Assembly: GCA_038501625.1 (NCBI GenBank)
Contig: JAZAYU010000019.1
Location: 2,874,501-2,938,500 of the forward strand
DNA length: 64,000 nt
DNA from: Corbicula japonica
Taxonomy: Eukaryota > Mollusca > Bivalvia > Venerida > Cyrenidae
Reading direction: 5' to 3'
The notes under the pieces were generated by a model, which did not search any database, was not told where the DNA came from, and worked only from the letters and a program-made list of their open reading frames with translations. Positions 47,248-57,419 of the stretch are shown one piece after another; position 1 is the first letter of the stretch, and every line of letters begins with the position of its first letter. Position numbers and translations under genes: made by a program.

Positions 47248-49324
47248 CTTGCATGCTACCATGGAATGTATGCTTGCTACCCTAGAATATAGTTCTTAGT
47301 TTCAAAAAGTAAGTCAATGCTACAAAGCGGTCAATTTTGTAATTCTGTGCAAAACGATAAAATTTATATTAAAAATATGGAATCAATCAATATTTGAAGA
47401 AATTTAACTCGTGGAACGTTCGACAAGATTTTGAGTCATGAACGCGCATGAATACCTGATGGCGGAACGCCATATTGGATTCGACAACGTTCGGTGAAGA
47501 CGAAAAATCCATCGTAATCAAATCAACAGTGAGTATTTATCGAGTTATTTTCGTGATGCAATGTTTTTATAACACCCAGGTTATATTTGAATGTATATTG
47601 ACAATAGAAGTTCTCTTTGTAAATAGAATTATTCATATGGAAATGGAGGTGGATTTGGTGGTTTTTAGCCGGCGGCTATATAGCCGCAGGCTAAAGAAAC
47701 CGCAATTCGAAATCACAGACCTTTCAGCAGGTGCGCTCAAATGAAAAAGTCGAAGTACAGCTTCTGGTAGACGTCAGAAAAGAGTTCCAAAAGCAATCAT
47801 AGAAAATCAGTTGTTAACGATCAATTAAATTGATTGCTTTTAAAGAATAATCAGTAAAACTCTTACTCAATGAAAGCAACGAAGGCGTACTGATAATATC
47901 GATATATATAATCAAATAAACTGCGTATGTGTAATACAATCAAAATGACGCAATATGGCGGGTGAATAGAATTACCGAAAACTACCCCAAAACACCGACT
48001 AAGACCAACATAACCGAAAACAACGAAAAAGACAGAACAGTGTACCCAAAACATTATTTTTGTACCCAATACCACTTTTAAAATAAATAGCATTTATGTT
48101 TAAATTCAAATTTTAATCATATTCGGTCCCTTTTTCGGTCTTATTCGGTTATTTGGTTGTTTTCGGTGATTCTATGCACCGTCAAATGGCAATATTCTGA
48201 ACGCATATTCTGAACGCAGACACATTGCAAAAATGTTGAAGTGTTTCAGTATTTTGAGGGATGTATTTTTGATTTATTCAAAATATATAATGTGTCGACA
48301 GTTTTACGTTTTGTTACGTAAGACGTATGGGGTTTAGCCCAAACTACACACACCTCCAGTGATCTCCCCTCAATTGTGTTTACCTAAAACATTAAACATT
48401 TTCGAAGATTTTGTTTCAACAAAAAGAGCGCTCTATGGGCTGTCTAGCTAATGTTTTGTGCGAATTTTAATTGTGAAAATCATGAAAATGATGCCAAATG
48501 TGTTTTTTTTTGGAAGTGGAATTAACTTGACTCCGCGAAATCCTGGAAGGATTACAACATTTAAACACAAAGTTTCGACAAAAATTTATTACAGACACTG
48601 TGTAATTTCCGAAAGGTCAGGAAGAGTTTTGAAACTGTTTCAACTGTATTCCTAAAATTGCATCAGGACAGTCATTGTATGCATAAATGTGCAATCAACT
48701 TTACTTTAAAAGTTTGGCATATTTTGCATTTGATGATTTGTATCAACCAGCTGCATGAACACACATCTGAATATTGTTTACATTTTCTGGTGAGGATGTA
48801 AAGAAAGACACTTCAACTTCAACATGTTCAAGCACTTTGGAAAACAAAGTTCGGTATCACACCGGCAATTACACCATCCAGATTTACAGGTCTTTACAAG
48901 GTAAATAGTTTTATTTGTTTGCAAGAATAGCTGAAATGAGCTTCCTAAGCTTCAATGATATGCAGACAATATGGCCGGATGATTTGGCCCAGATTAATGA
49001 ACTAAACAGATGGGACATGCAGACTATAAGGCCTGCAGTCAGAGACAAACGGCCAAGCTTTAAGACTGCCCAGATATATTTAGTAGGTCCCAGATATGAA
49101 ATGAATAATGCAGCACCTTCAATTTTGGAAAAGCTTTTGTTGCTCAAAATTGTTGAAATTTTATTTATTTGATTTATCAATACTACCACATAGCCTAGGG
49201 AAACCAGTATTTTTAATGTTAAAATTACCTAGTTTTCCCAAGGTAACCAAAAAAACAATCTCACTTTTTTAAGACAAATTTATATCAGTGTAGAATAAAC
49301 TTGCAAATTAACCACTGACTTGAT

Positions 49325-49735
49325 TTCCCACCTCAGGGGTTTCAATTATCAATAGATCTGTATGCAGATTCTTGCATTTTGACGTAAGCAAATAAGTTTT
49401 TTTCCCACATTTGACCCCACCATATTCTGAGCTTGGGAAAAAACATATTTAAAATAAAATATAATTCTTATCCAGGGTTCCTCTATGTGCTAAATCTGAA
49501 ATGTCATTTTCACCTCATTTTAGTGGATTCACAATCAGCCAAAAGTAAAGGGTTAAAATGCAATAGACATGTGCACAATATTAATCACTATTATTGCAAA
49601 AATTGACCACTTAATTATTTAAATTCTCCAACATCAAAATGACCCCAAACTCAAAATGGTGGGGGTGTTAAATTTGAAAAAAAAAATATGCTTGCATCAA
49701 AATGCAAGAATCTGCATGTAATGTCCCTGAATTAT
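49325..49735. repeat. hAT-MITE-like segment with 'gcaagaatctgcat' cores
   Basis: Sequences 'gcagattcttgcattttgac' near 49362 and 'catcaaaatgcaagaatctg' near 49693 form a long inverted pair, and 'caggggtttcaatt' and 'ccctgaatt' lie near the two ends. It is related to 52012-52350. The exact ends are uncertain. Confidence 0.4.
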
Positions 49736-50021
49736 ATCTTCTTATAAATTTTGTTTTTAGTTAAATTAATATGGCATATAAAGTGTTAATATTTCTGACT
49801 AGCAATATATTATCGCATTGACATAGTTAGTAACTGAAATAGCTTTATGAAGTAGAGTAATTTCTGAAATAGATTCTAGTTGAAGATAATAATATTCATT
49901 AAGAAAGATTGTTCATTCTAAGGGTCATAACAAAAACTGATTGATATACAGCCCCTTTCTGCCATATACAATGTATATGCCTTTATCACATGTGCATCTA
50001 GTGTAGATCCGGATCAGACTG

Positions 50022-51595
50022 CAGGGGTTCCACTTGGCTCTGAAAGCCAAGGGTCAATGACCCTTGGGCCAAAATTTTCAAGGGTCATTTTCAAATTTTC
50101 AGGGGTCATCATCAAATTTTCAGGGTCATGTATGTGTCAATGCCGTGCGAAACCTACTGCTGCAAAGCTTTCCCTATTCATATTTGTTTAAATCTCATAC
50201 TAACAAAAATTCTGTTAAAATCAATTTTACACAGTCTTTATTCATAGATTGTTTGTTTGTTTCGGGTTTAACGCCTGGTTTCAACAGCTAGGTTATATCC
50301 CGGCGGTCAGTCCACCTAACCGGTGTTCCTGGGTCTCCAACCAGTACTAACCAATTTCTCCGCAAGCGACTGACTGCTTCCTCACTTGAATCAGAGGTGA
50401 GGGACAAATGACTCTCAGACGCAATGTCCGAGTTCAATTGTTACGGAGAAATTTTTTCCCGCCTCGGCTGGGGATCGAACTCACGACCCCTGGATTGACA
50501 GTCCGATGCTCTACCAACTGAGCTAGCCGGGCGGGGCCTTTATTCATAGAATATTTACCAGCCTTCACATATATTGTTGAACAATATGACAGGTAGCAAA
50601 ATGAACAATGAATAATAATAAATAACATGCCACATTACTGACTGACAACTGACAAAAATCACATCACTCTGGTACAACAAGCAAAAAAATGTTTGGTGTA
50701 TGCTTTAGCATGCCCGTCAAGAGCACTGTGTTGAAAGTTCGAGTTGCCGCTAGTTGAAAACGCGTTTTTCTTTTTACCATTTCTACACAAAGTACAGAAC
50801 ATTGCCATGATTCCATCACTGTTTGGTTCATGCGCGAGCCAGTCAAATTATGTTAGCCAATTTGAGTTAAACTTTCTCACAACTTTTTTAGAAGCACTCG
50901 AGAAAAAATTCAGTCGAATCAGCTGTTTTATTTCTTTTTACGCGAGTACCGGTCAAACTCTCGAAATCGAATTTAGCGTCAAACATTCGAATCCTCAACG
51001 GGTCGCTTTAGACCGCCAGACATGAATTGAAATAAGCTGGTCTGAGCCTTTTTTCGCGATGCATAAATCGAGATTACCGAGGAATATTAAACTACTTTGA
51101 AATTCAGTTGCAACGTGACACATCTATAAATTTGTCCAATTACGATCTCAAAGACAAAAAATCCATTTACCCTTTACGCCGTTATCTGAAAACGTCTGAT
51201 GATTTAACTCGCCGATAATCCTGTCTTCACTCGACAAATCTGATTAAACCAATTAACCTTTCATGTTTCTATAATTGTCCCATCATCAGTGATCATAATA
51301 TACAGGCGCGCGTGAAGTATCGATAATTTGCTTACACATCAATTAACTTTCTAACCACAGGTGTGTTGAAACGTTTCAGTAAGCGAGACTGATTATTGGT
51401 AAATCAGCGTTTACGATTGGCCAGTTGTGATTGCGTTAGGCGGGATTTCTATGTTATTTTTGATTTGATTGACGCACAGGTCGAATTCGCCCCGGGTCAT
51501 GATGACGCATGCTTCAGATTTACGACGCGTCAATTTGGCGTATTTTATAAATCTCCCGGGTCAAACCCGAGCTTCCGGGTCAAATGGAACCCCTG
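50022..51595. mobile_element. Candidate hAT-like non-autonomous element, 1.57 kb
   Basis: A perfect 11-bp inverted pair CAGGGGTTCCA / TGGAACCCCTG bounds a segment that is absent from the collinear part of Helitron E. CAGGGGT-type ends are typical of hAT elements. The flanking 8 bp are not a clean duplication ('tcagactg' and 'agactaaa' share only AGACT when shifted), so the assignment is tentative. Inside are repeated 'tttcaagggtca' motifs at the left and 'cccgggtcaaacccgag' at the right. It hosts the SINE at 50249-50537. Confidence 0.5.
50249..50537 (-). mobile_element. tRNA-derived SINE with 13-bp target duplications
   Basis: Flanked by CTTTATTCATAGA on both sides (50236-50248 and 50538-50550). 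In minus orientation it begins with a tRNA-like head (CCCGGCTAGCTCAGTTGGTA…) containing an A box (TAGCTCAGTTGG) and a B box (GAGTTCGATCC), an anticodon-loop-like CTGTCAA, a middle domain, and a 3' part with AGTACTGGTTGG and GCGTTAAACCCG, ending in (AAAC)n. It is transcribed by RNA polymerase III and moves with LINE machinery. Intact duplications indicate a young insertion. Confidence 0.92.
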
Positions 51596-52011
51596 AGACT
51601 AAATATTTGTGTCATCTGATCAGGACCTACACTGGTCACATCTTGTTTAGAAATAACCTTATGAATCTTAAATTGAACAGTGCAGATCCTGATCAAACAG
51701 CACAGAGATGCAGGGTGATCTAATTCTACACTGTCCATGCCATAAACTTAAGGTTCATATTAATTGGAGTTAAAGGTTAAAGTTAGAAATGAATTTTCTG
51801 TGCAAAACACAAGTATTCCATGTTTTATGTCTAATTTTTCCATGTTAGTAGACATAAATTATTATGCATAAGGATAAAGGGGCCTACATGGATACAGCTT
51901 TTATTCCTTGTTTGACAAGGTTAGACCATATCAACTTGCATATCAGTGGAGGCTGGTCAGTGGAGTCTGTTCATGTTTAGATCTTTTAGATACATGTACT
52001 TTCTGATCAAG

Positions 52012-52350
52012 CAGGGATTTCAGTTGCTTTTGAAAACCAGGTGTCATTTGACCCCTGATGAGATTTTCAATGGGTCAAAACCTGATCTTCACAAGTCATA
52101 TCTTGTATTAAGTGATACTTACACATGTATTACTTAAAATTAATTTGCAAGACTTAATTAGGTGCTAACTTCATATTAAAAATGCAATTTCCTAAATACT
52201 TATCCTCATTATTGCAAAAATAAATCACTTTTTAAAAGTTTTTGTGCATCAAAATTACCCCAAGCTCAAAATTAGCTGGGGTCAAAAGTGGAAAAAATAT
52301 CAAATTTGTTTGCATTAAGATGCAAGAATCTGCATCAATTGAAATCACTG
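52012..52350. mobile_element. hAT-type MITE, 339 bp
   Basis: The inverted ends are CAGGGATTTCAGTTG and the reverse complement of CAGTGATTTCAATTG. The flanks share GATCAAG on both sides (52005-52011, 52351-52357), i.e. a 7-8-bp duplication. The interior includes 'ttgcattaagatgcaagaat' and 'ccccaagctcaaaattagct'. Non-coding. Confidence 0.7.
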
Positions 52351-52429
52351 GATCAAGAATCAGTGTGGATTCAGATCAGATGGATGCCTCACATGCATTA
52401 AAAAGTCTAAATAGAGTTCACAGATAACA

Positions 52430-52860
52430 GTAGGGGGGAGAGTGTCTGTTAAGGGCTGTGCTAATGAAATGAATATAAAGAGCCCCTTTATCTAATTTAT
52501 TAGGTTGGACACCATTAAAATATGATTACATTAACATAATGCTGACTCCCTGTGACACATTGTTATACATAAAACCAAGATCAAATAGCCTTTCACAGGG
52601 TCCCTGACTCCCTGTGTAATTACTTTGAAAGTGGAAATAATAAAGAGAAATACAAAGAAAAGAAATAAGTTATAATAATATAAGAAATAAATATAATTTT
52701 GCTAACCCAACAATTTTCATACTTTAATTGACACAAAACATTTGTTGTGCCTTTTTCATTTACTAAATGAAATTATAAGGCATTGGCATTGCCTTAAGTT
52801 GTGATATATTGCTATAAAGAATGGATATAAATTTATATTACCCTCGTCAAGTTCAACTAC
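52430..52860 (-). repeat. Helitron C segment shared with F and E
   Basis: Reverse-complement relative of 7510-8000. It is a native part of the Helitron subfamily, not a separate insertion, judging by its order relative to the 3' kilobase. Confidence 0.6.
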
Positions 52861-53079
52861 TGTTTAGCATCCTGACATGCACTCCACTGTTTGGAATGAA
52901 CTAAAATTGGTACTTGTGTAAATATTGAGTTGCATTACAACCATGGCTAGGCATTCTAGACAGTGATGCATTTGATTCTGATATTGCTTGATCAAACATG
53001 ACCTGTAATATTTTGTATTTGTCCAGTTCGATTGCTTTTAATGTTCCTTTTTTTCATTTATTTCAGTAGTTCTCCTAAA

Positions 53080-53815
53080 ATTACTTTTTAGCTCATCTGT
53101 CAAATAGTGACAGGGTGAACTTTTGTACTCAACCTTTTGTCCTGCGTCCATTCACAATTGTTGTCAGTCCTCTAGCTGCTTAATTTTTATCAGATCTTCT
53201 TCAAACTTGGTCAGAATGTTTATCTCAATGATATCTAGGTCGGATTAAAAACTGGGTCATGTGACCTTGAAAACTAGGTCACTAGGTCAAATTATAGAAA
53301 AAACCTTGTCTGCAGTCAAGAGGTCTTAATTTTGGTCAGATCTTCTTCAAGCTTGGTCAAAATGTTTATCTCAATGATATCTAGGTCAGTTTCGCAACTG
53401 GGTCATGTGATCTTGAAAACTAGATCACTAGGTCAAGTTATAAGAAAAGCTTGTCTGCACTCGAGTGGTCTTAATTTTGGTCTGATATTCACTTCCATTA
53501 CCATAACATCTTAGTTCCTTTCTTGAAATTGCAATCTTGCATTATGGATTCCGGAGTTAAGTGCCAAAATAAACTATTTAGACCTGTCTGCACAAAAGCA
53601 GCTTCATTTTTGATTTGCATTTAATCAGACTTGTACAATAATTGAGTTACTATAAGATCTTGGTTCCTTTCTTGAACCGGCTAGATTCCATCAGGGATTC
53701 CAGAGTTATGGCCATTGAAAGAGCCAAAGAAAGCTATTATGGCAATTGCATTCGCATCCACTGACTCTTGAGCAGTTGTTGACAGGTGAGCGACATAGGG
53801 TCCTATGGACCATCT
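53080..53815 (+). repeat. Interspersed repeat 'gctcatctgtcaaatagtga…gtgagcgacatagggtcc'
   Basis: It starts 'ttagctcatctgtcaaatag', contains tandem units 'tttatctcaatgatatctag…tgggtcatgtgaccttgaaa' about 150-170 bp apart (53219 and 53363), and ends 'gacaggtgagcgacataggg'. I know this architecture as a very common bivalve repeat. Confidence 0.65.
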
Positions 53816-54400
53816 TGTTAAATATTTTGACCAGTTTTATTATGAGTGGTTTGTGCATTTTTGCAAGCAAATGACATATGTCTTCCATAGGAGTTTCTTC
53901 ATTCTGTTCAGATATTATATATTTACAATGGCTGGAATAAAACTGGAAGTCCTGTTACATTGCACATCATGGGGTTGTTTTATTTTGATTATGTTTACGA
54001 TCCGCCGGCTTCCAGCACTTTCAGTGCTTTGATCGAATGGTAGCCTACGTTACAAAATCATTGTAAAACTTGAAATTTTAGATTCGAAAGACTACACCGC
54101 AGTAAACGTGATTTTGGCTCTTTGGGTTCTATTGAACGGTTACGTCATTTAATTTATTAATGCACTCTCCAAAATGAAAGTAGGAGTCTCAAAATCGACC
54201 GTAGGGCTAAGCGAAACTTTTTTAATTTAGGGCCCTAATCATTGTGGATATTAATTGTGGAACCTTGTAGAGATGTAAGTAATCAAATTATTTCAATGTA
54301 TTGCATTGAAAAAAGTTGGATTTTGAACGATTAACGAATTACTTGGTAAAATATCGTCACTCGTGTAAGAATTATATTCCCATTTGAACGCTTTAAAGTA

Positions 54401-54405
54401 AAACA
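54401..54405. other. Gypsy target-site duplication, left copy (predicted)
   Basis: Helitron A and B are collinear up to 'aaaca' at 54401-54405, where the LTR begins; a 5-bp duplication AAACA is therefore predicted at the far end of the Gypsy element outside the window. Confidence 0.5.
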
Positions 54406-54627
54406 TGTAGAATCGCGGCCTAATAAAGGGACTATTACGTAACAATTAGGGACACTTACCAACACTAAATAATGACAGCACACGAGGATTATCTTAGATT
54501 TCTGTCAGCAAGATTTACTGGTAAACAGTAATGGCGGCTGCGTCTTCCAAGAGGCTATCCCAGCATTCCTCAATTACCGAAATGGTCGGAACGGTCCGCT
54601 TGTCACGCAACGGGCAACTTCACCACA
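54406..54627 (-). repeat. 3' LTR of the Gypsy retrotransposon (222 bp)
   Basis: In minus orientation it begins TGTGGTGAAGTTGCCCG directly after a purine tract and ends GCCGCGATTCTACA. TG…CA ends are standard. The outer boundary is fixed independently because Helitron A continues uninterrupted (36131-36136) where B stops. The 5' LTR is outside the window, so LTR identity, and hence insertion age, cannot be read here. Confidence 0.85.
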
Positions 54628-54641
54628 CTCCCCCCCACTTT
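54628..54641 (-). promoter_or_regulatory. Polypurine tract (plus-strand primer)
   Basis: The minus strand reads AAAGTGGGGGGGAG immediately before the TGTGG of the LTR, the usual place and composition for the purine tract that primes plus-strand DNA synthesis. Confidence 0.85.
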
Positions 54642-54992
54642 ATCGACGAGCGTCTTCCGGATTGCACTGAGTGACTCCAAAACGACCTCTGCGACCACTG
54701 GCAACGAATTGGTAGCGCCTGTGCCCTTGCCTTACAGATTGAGGATTGGGAAACACGTCAGCCTATCCCTAGAGTTGGATTGTACCAACTAGCGTTAGGG
54801 ATCCTGTCTGGTTTCACTTTCCTGGGTTCCCAACCAGTACTTATGAAGGTTTCAACAGAGCCGTCGACATCTGTTGAGTGTACTGGATTAAACCAGTACC
54901 CCCCTGCTAATGGGATGAAGTAGATGACTAAAGCTTCAACCCAGTTACCCCAATTAGGCCGCAAGGAAACCTAACCAGGGGACCGGTACGCA
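54642..54992 (-). other. Untranslated region between the TatD ORF and the 3' LTR
   Basis: About 350 bp. It holds a 68-codon open frame (54758-54964) without motifs. A 23-bp stretch at 54819-54841 (CCTGGGT…CCAACCAGTACT on the plus strand) matches the SINE at 50327-50348 at 21 of 23 positions. Confidence 0.7.
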
Positions 54993-57419
54993 TTACGCGT
55001 TACCGGACCGAACCATATAGAGGGCCTTGGCATTTGCAACAGTGGTGGCGAGAAGGTCCTCCCACTTCTCGCCTCTGATCTTTGCCACCTCGCTGGCTGT
55101 GACGCCGATGTGTGATGGCACACTTCTTCGGGTTCCGGCTGGACGGAAGTATGGTGCATCGGTCTCCAGAAGCACCCTGGTCGATGGAACTTTCAAGATT
55201 CCATCGATGAGCGTTGAGTCTTGGGTCAGATCGTAACCTCTGACCATCAGCGAAAACCCGAAGTGGGTATTTGGAAACCTTTCCAACCACATCTTAACGG
55301 ACAGGGCCGTTCCACAGAAGCAGTGTAAATGGATACGCTGATTCGTGGGCACACCCCTGGCGACGAGCAAGTGCAACATCGTCGTCAGAGTCTCATCGGC
55401 GTTTCTGGTTAGTCCTCGGCAATGAAGGATTAGGACATGCCGAGCCTCCAAATAGGGAAGGACCTTCTCCAACTTCAGAAGTTGGTCCATCCAAGTATCA
55501 GGAGGCAACGTCCTGTCCAACCCAACCTCACCGAATCCAACAACCTGTGGCAAGGCCAGCAGGTCCCTCATCTGATGAATGACGTCATCATTCATGTCCT
55601 TCTTAGGGTGAAGACCGATGGCGGGAACAACACCCTGGCGGCACCAGTTGAGAAGCTGGTCCTTTGTGGGGTAGGTTTCTGGGTCACAGAAAACCCCTAC
55701 CACTCCGCTCATTTCAACCACGAACATTGGATCTACCCATTGACGATTACAGATCTCCTGTAGTGTTGGGTTCTCCATGTTGAACTGCGCAGACACCCTG
55801 TCCAGGTGACAGTGGCTGTCAAAGCCCTCTGGCAGCCTCGGCAGAAGTTTCTCCTCTTCCTTAGTCAAGGAGAAAAGCTCCCGAAGACTTGCCACTTGGT
55901 GTGGCTCCAACAGCGACATCAATGCCAACATGACCCTCCAGTGCAGCAAAGCTGTGACATGGTTTCCGGACATCCTGATGGATAAGTCCGCGGGTGTTTG
56001 AATCCCAAGAGCCATGCACAGTTCACCCATAGCCATGGTCATCTGCTCTGACAACTCACGAGTCGCTGGAATTACGCCAGCGCACTCAACATAGCGGATC
56101 AGATCCTGCAGGGTCGACTGAGCCCCCAGGATCCACCTCATGACCAACTTCAGGGCTCCAACCCTCCGATTGGCGATATCGGCTCCAGAGACAGCTAAAT
56201 GAAACACGCCCGGGAGGTGACTCTCAAAGGCGTGCCCCTCTGTCTCTCCAACTCGACAGCTGGGAACAGGGCAGGTAGCCGTTGCTGACCTGGCCTGTTC
56301 TTGCTTGGCTGGCTCCGAGACCACCAGCCGGACCTTCTTCTCTTGGCCCTGGTTACCGCGAGAAGCGTCCCGCTTTCTCCGGTCCTCCTGCTCCCGCCGC
56401 CCTTGACCGACCTGTCCTTGGCGGCTGGGACCTCCTCTCCTCTCCTGTCGTTTGGGAGAAGCATCCAGCTTTCTCCTGTCCTGAGTCCGTTGGCCCTGAC
56501 GAACCGGAGAGGCATCCAGCCGTCTCCGATCGCCTTGTACCGCACCCTTACGGCCGGCTTGCGAAGGACACCTGCCTTTCTGCTTGTCCTTCCTTGATCT
56601 CTGGACCGTCCACTCTCCACGGTCCTTATCCTGGCCCCGATCGGTACCTTTGGGCTCAGTACTTGTTCCGGGCCGGGGGGAAGGGCATTTACTCTCCCCC
56701 CGGCGTTCCTCCTCCAGTTCCGGCGCCCTTGTCCTTGGTTTCACCGGACTGACTGGCTTCACCATAGGCGGAGTAAGGTGCGGAGACGCTGCCTTAACCC
56801 CGGCTGATGGCTGAGACAACTGCGGTGGCGCAGTTCCCTCCACACTCTGTGGACCTTGAGACGGGTGCGATGGCGCAGCCCGCTCAATTTCAGTTTCAGA
56901 CGGTGAACTCCTCCGCGCCGGTGGCGATGACGTCGACCGGTCGGAGAGAGTTACCTCGACCTCCATGGCTTCTCCTTCGCTTGACTCAAGCAACCTGTCC
57001 TCCTCCTCCTTCCCGATTTCCTCCAGGAACTCACCCGTTCGCTGGAGGGTTGGATCGGTTGTCAGCCGGAAATCCCGGGACTGACCTGTCGGAGCCTCAT
57101 TCCACACCTTGGGCGGAGCTGCCGGCCCAAGATCGTGGACATGTTGGCTGATCCATTCCCGCTCGTAAACCTGACGGACGTCCAATTCATGTGCAAATCC
57201 CTGCAACCATCTTGTCTTCCGGTCGCGCTTTGCAGCCTCGACCACCCGGTGCAGGGTCCGTACGGCGTCCTCCTTGTGTTTACTTAGGCCAAGGAGTTCA
57301 GCCATTTTGGCGGGTTTGAGGAGCTTGTCGGCAGACAAGGATGCCTCCACCTCATCTAGTTTCTCATCCTTTATTTCCCGATAGAATGCCATCTCTGAAG
57401 AAGAAAACATAAATAACAT
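54993..57419 (-). CDS. Third ORF: TatD-family metallonuclease fusion
   Basis: 808 residues. Residues 1-100 are an acidic/basic helical domain (…KMAELLGLSKHKEDAVRTL…) that could be a death-fold-like module, unproven. Residues 110-380 are a P/S-rich then strongly basic linker with three RR-x-x-DAS repeats. C383-x4-C388-x7-H396-x4-H401 looks like a C2H2 finger. Residues 400-525 are helical. Residues 530-800 are a TatD amidohydrolase-fold nuclease: HCHLD 536-540, GLHP 602-605, GEVGLD 630-635, LHCRG 665-669, HCFCG 699-703 and ETDAPY 752-757, so every usual metal ligand is present. TatD proteins are divalent-metal 3'-5' exonucleases/DNases. The first ATG overlaps the pol stop (TAATG); a second ATG at 57392 has a better start context. 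It occupies the env position; its role in the element is unknown. Confidence 0.9.
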   Translation of the reverse strand: MLFMFSSSEMAFYREIKDEKLDEVEASLSADKLLKPAKMAELLGLSKHKEDAVRTLHRVVEAAKRDRKTRWLQGFAHELDVRQVYEREWISQHVHDLGPAAPPKVWNEAPTGQSRDFRLTTDPTLQRTGEFLEEIGKEEEDRLLESSEGEAMEVEVTLSDRSTSSPPARRSSPSETEIERAAPSHPSQGPQSVEGTAPPQLSQPSAGVKAASPHLTPPMVKPVSPVKPRTRAPELEEERRGESKCPSPRPGTSTEPKGTDRGQDKDRGEWTVQRSRKDKQKGRCPSQAGRKGAVQGDRRRLDASPVRQGQRTQDRRKLDASPKRQERRGGPSRQGQVGQGRREQEDRRKRDASRGNQGQEKKVRLVVSEPAKQEQARSATATCPVPSCRVGETEGHAFESHLPGVFHLAVSGADIANRRVGALKLVMRWILGAQSTLQDLIRYVECAGVIPATRELSEQMTMAMGELCMALGIQTPADLSIRMSGNHVTALLHWRVMLALMSLLEPHQVASLRELFSLTKEEEKLLPRLPEGFDSHCHLDRVSAQFNMENPTLQEICNRQWVDPMFVVEMSGVVGVFCDPETYPTKDQLLNWCRQGVVPAIGLHPKKDMNDDVIHQMRDLLALPQVVGFGEVGLDRTLPPDTWMDQLLKLEKVLPYLEARHVLILHCRGLTRNADETLTTMLHLLVARGVPTNQRIHLHCFCGTALSVKMWLERFPNTHFGFSLMVRGYDLTQDSTLIDGILKVPSTRVLLETDAPYFRPAGTRRSVPSHIGVTASEVAKIRGEKWEDLLATTVANAKALYMVRSGNA
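57393..57410 (-). promoter_or_regulatory. Candidate 3' splice site inside the start of the TatD ORF
   Basis: The minus strand reads ATGTTTTCTTCTTCAG then AG and the ATG at 57392. A pyrimidine-rich run plus CAG just before an ATG in a good context (A at -3, G at +4) suggests a spliced subgenomic mRNA could start translation at residue 10. A matching donor lies at the gag start (63629). Confidence 0.4.

Larger units (their letters stand above)
47665..54032 (-). mobile_element. Helitron-like element C, complete, 6.4 kb, inserted in Helitron B
   Basis: The 5' end (54032, minus strand) is TCAAAGCACTGAAAGTGCTG, then the subterminal AGCCGGCGG. The 3' end (47665) is the hairpin AGCCTGCGG-ctatatag-CCGCCGGCT then AA, so the last bases are CTAA. 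Helitron A supplies the empty site ('ggtttt…cgaatgg' at about 35759-35770), showing insertion between A and A (minus strand) with no duplication. The interior resembles Helitrons E and F, with added MITEs and a SINE. No Rep/helicase coding. Confidence 0.95.
45523..54405 (-). mobile_element. Helitron-like element B, 3' part, heavily interrupted
   Basis: The 3' end (45523) has the same hairpin GAGTC-TGCC-GACTC plus AA as Helitron A, and the sequence follows A with few differences. The pieces are 45523-45659, 47256-47664 and 54033-54405, corresponding to 35217-35353, 35354-35763 and 35764-36135 in A. The gaps are the second TIR element (45660-47247 plus one 8-bp duplication), Helitron C (47665-54032) and then the Gypsy element from 54406. 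Its 5' end must lie beyond the Gypsy element, outside the window. Confidence 0.85.

Noticed and set aside
50455..50537. A stand-alone tRNA-Asp-like gene (GTC in the anticodon loop)
   Set aside because: It is the head of a SINE: the anticodon stem is imperfect, sequence continues into a SINE body with an (AAAC)n tail, and the whole unit has 13-bp target duplications.
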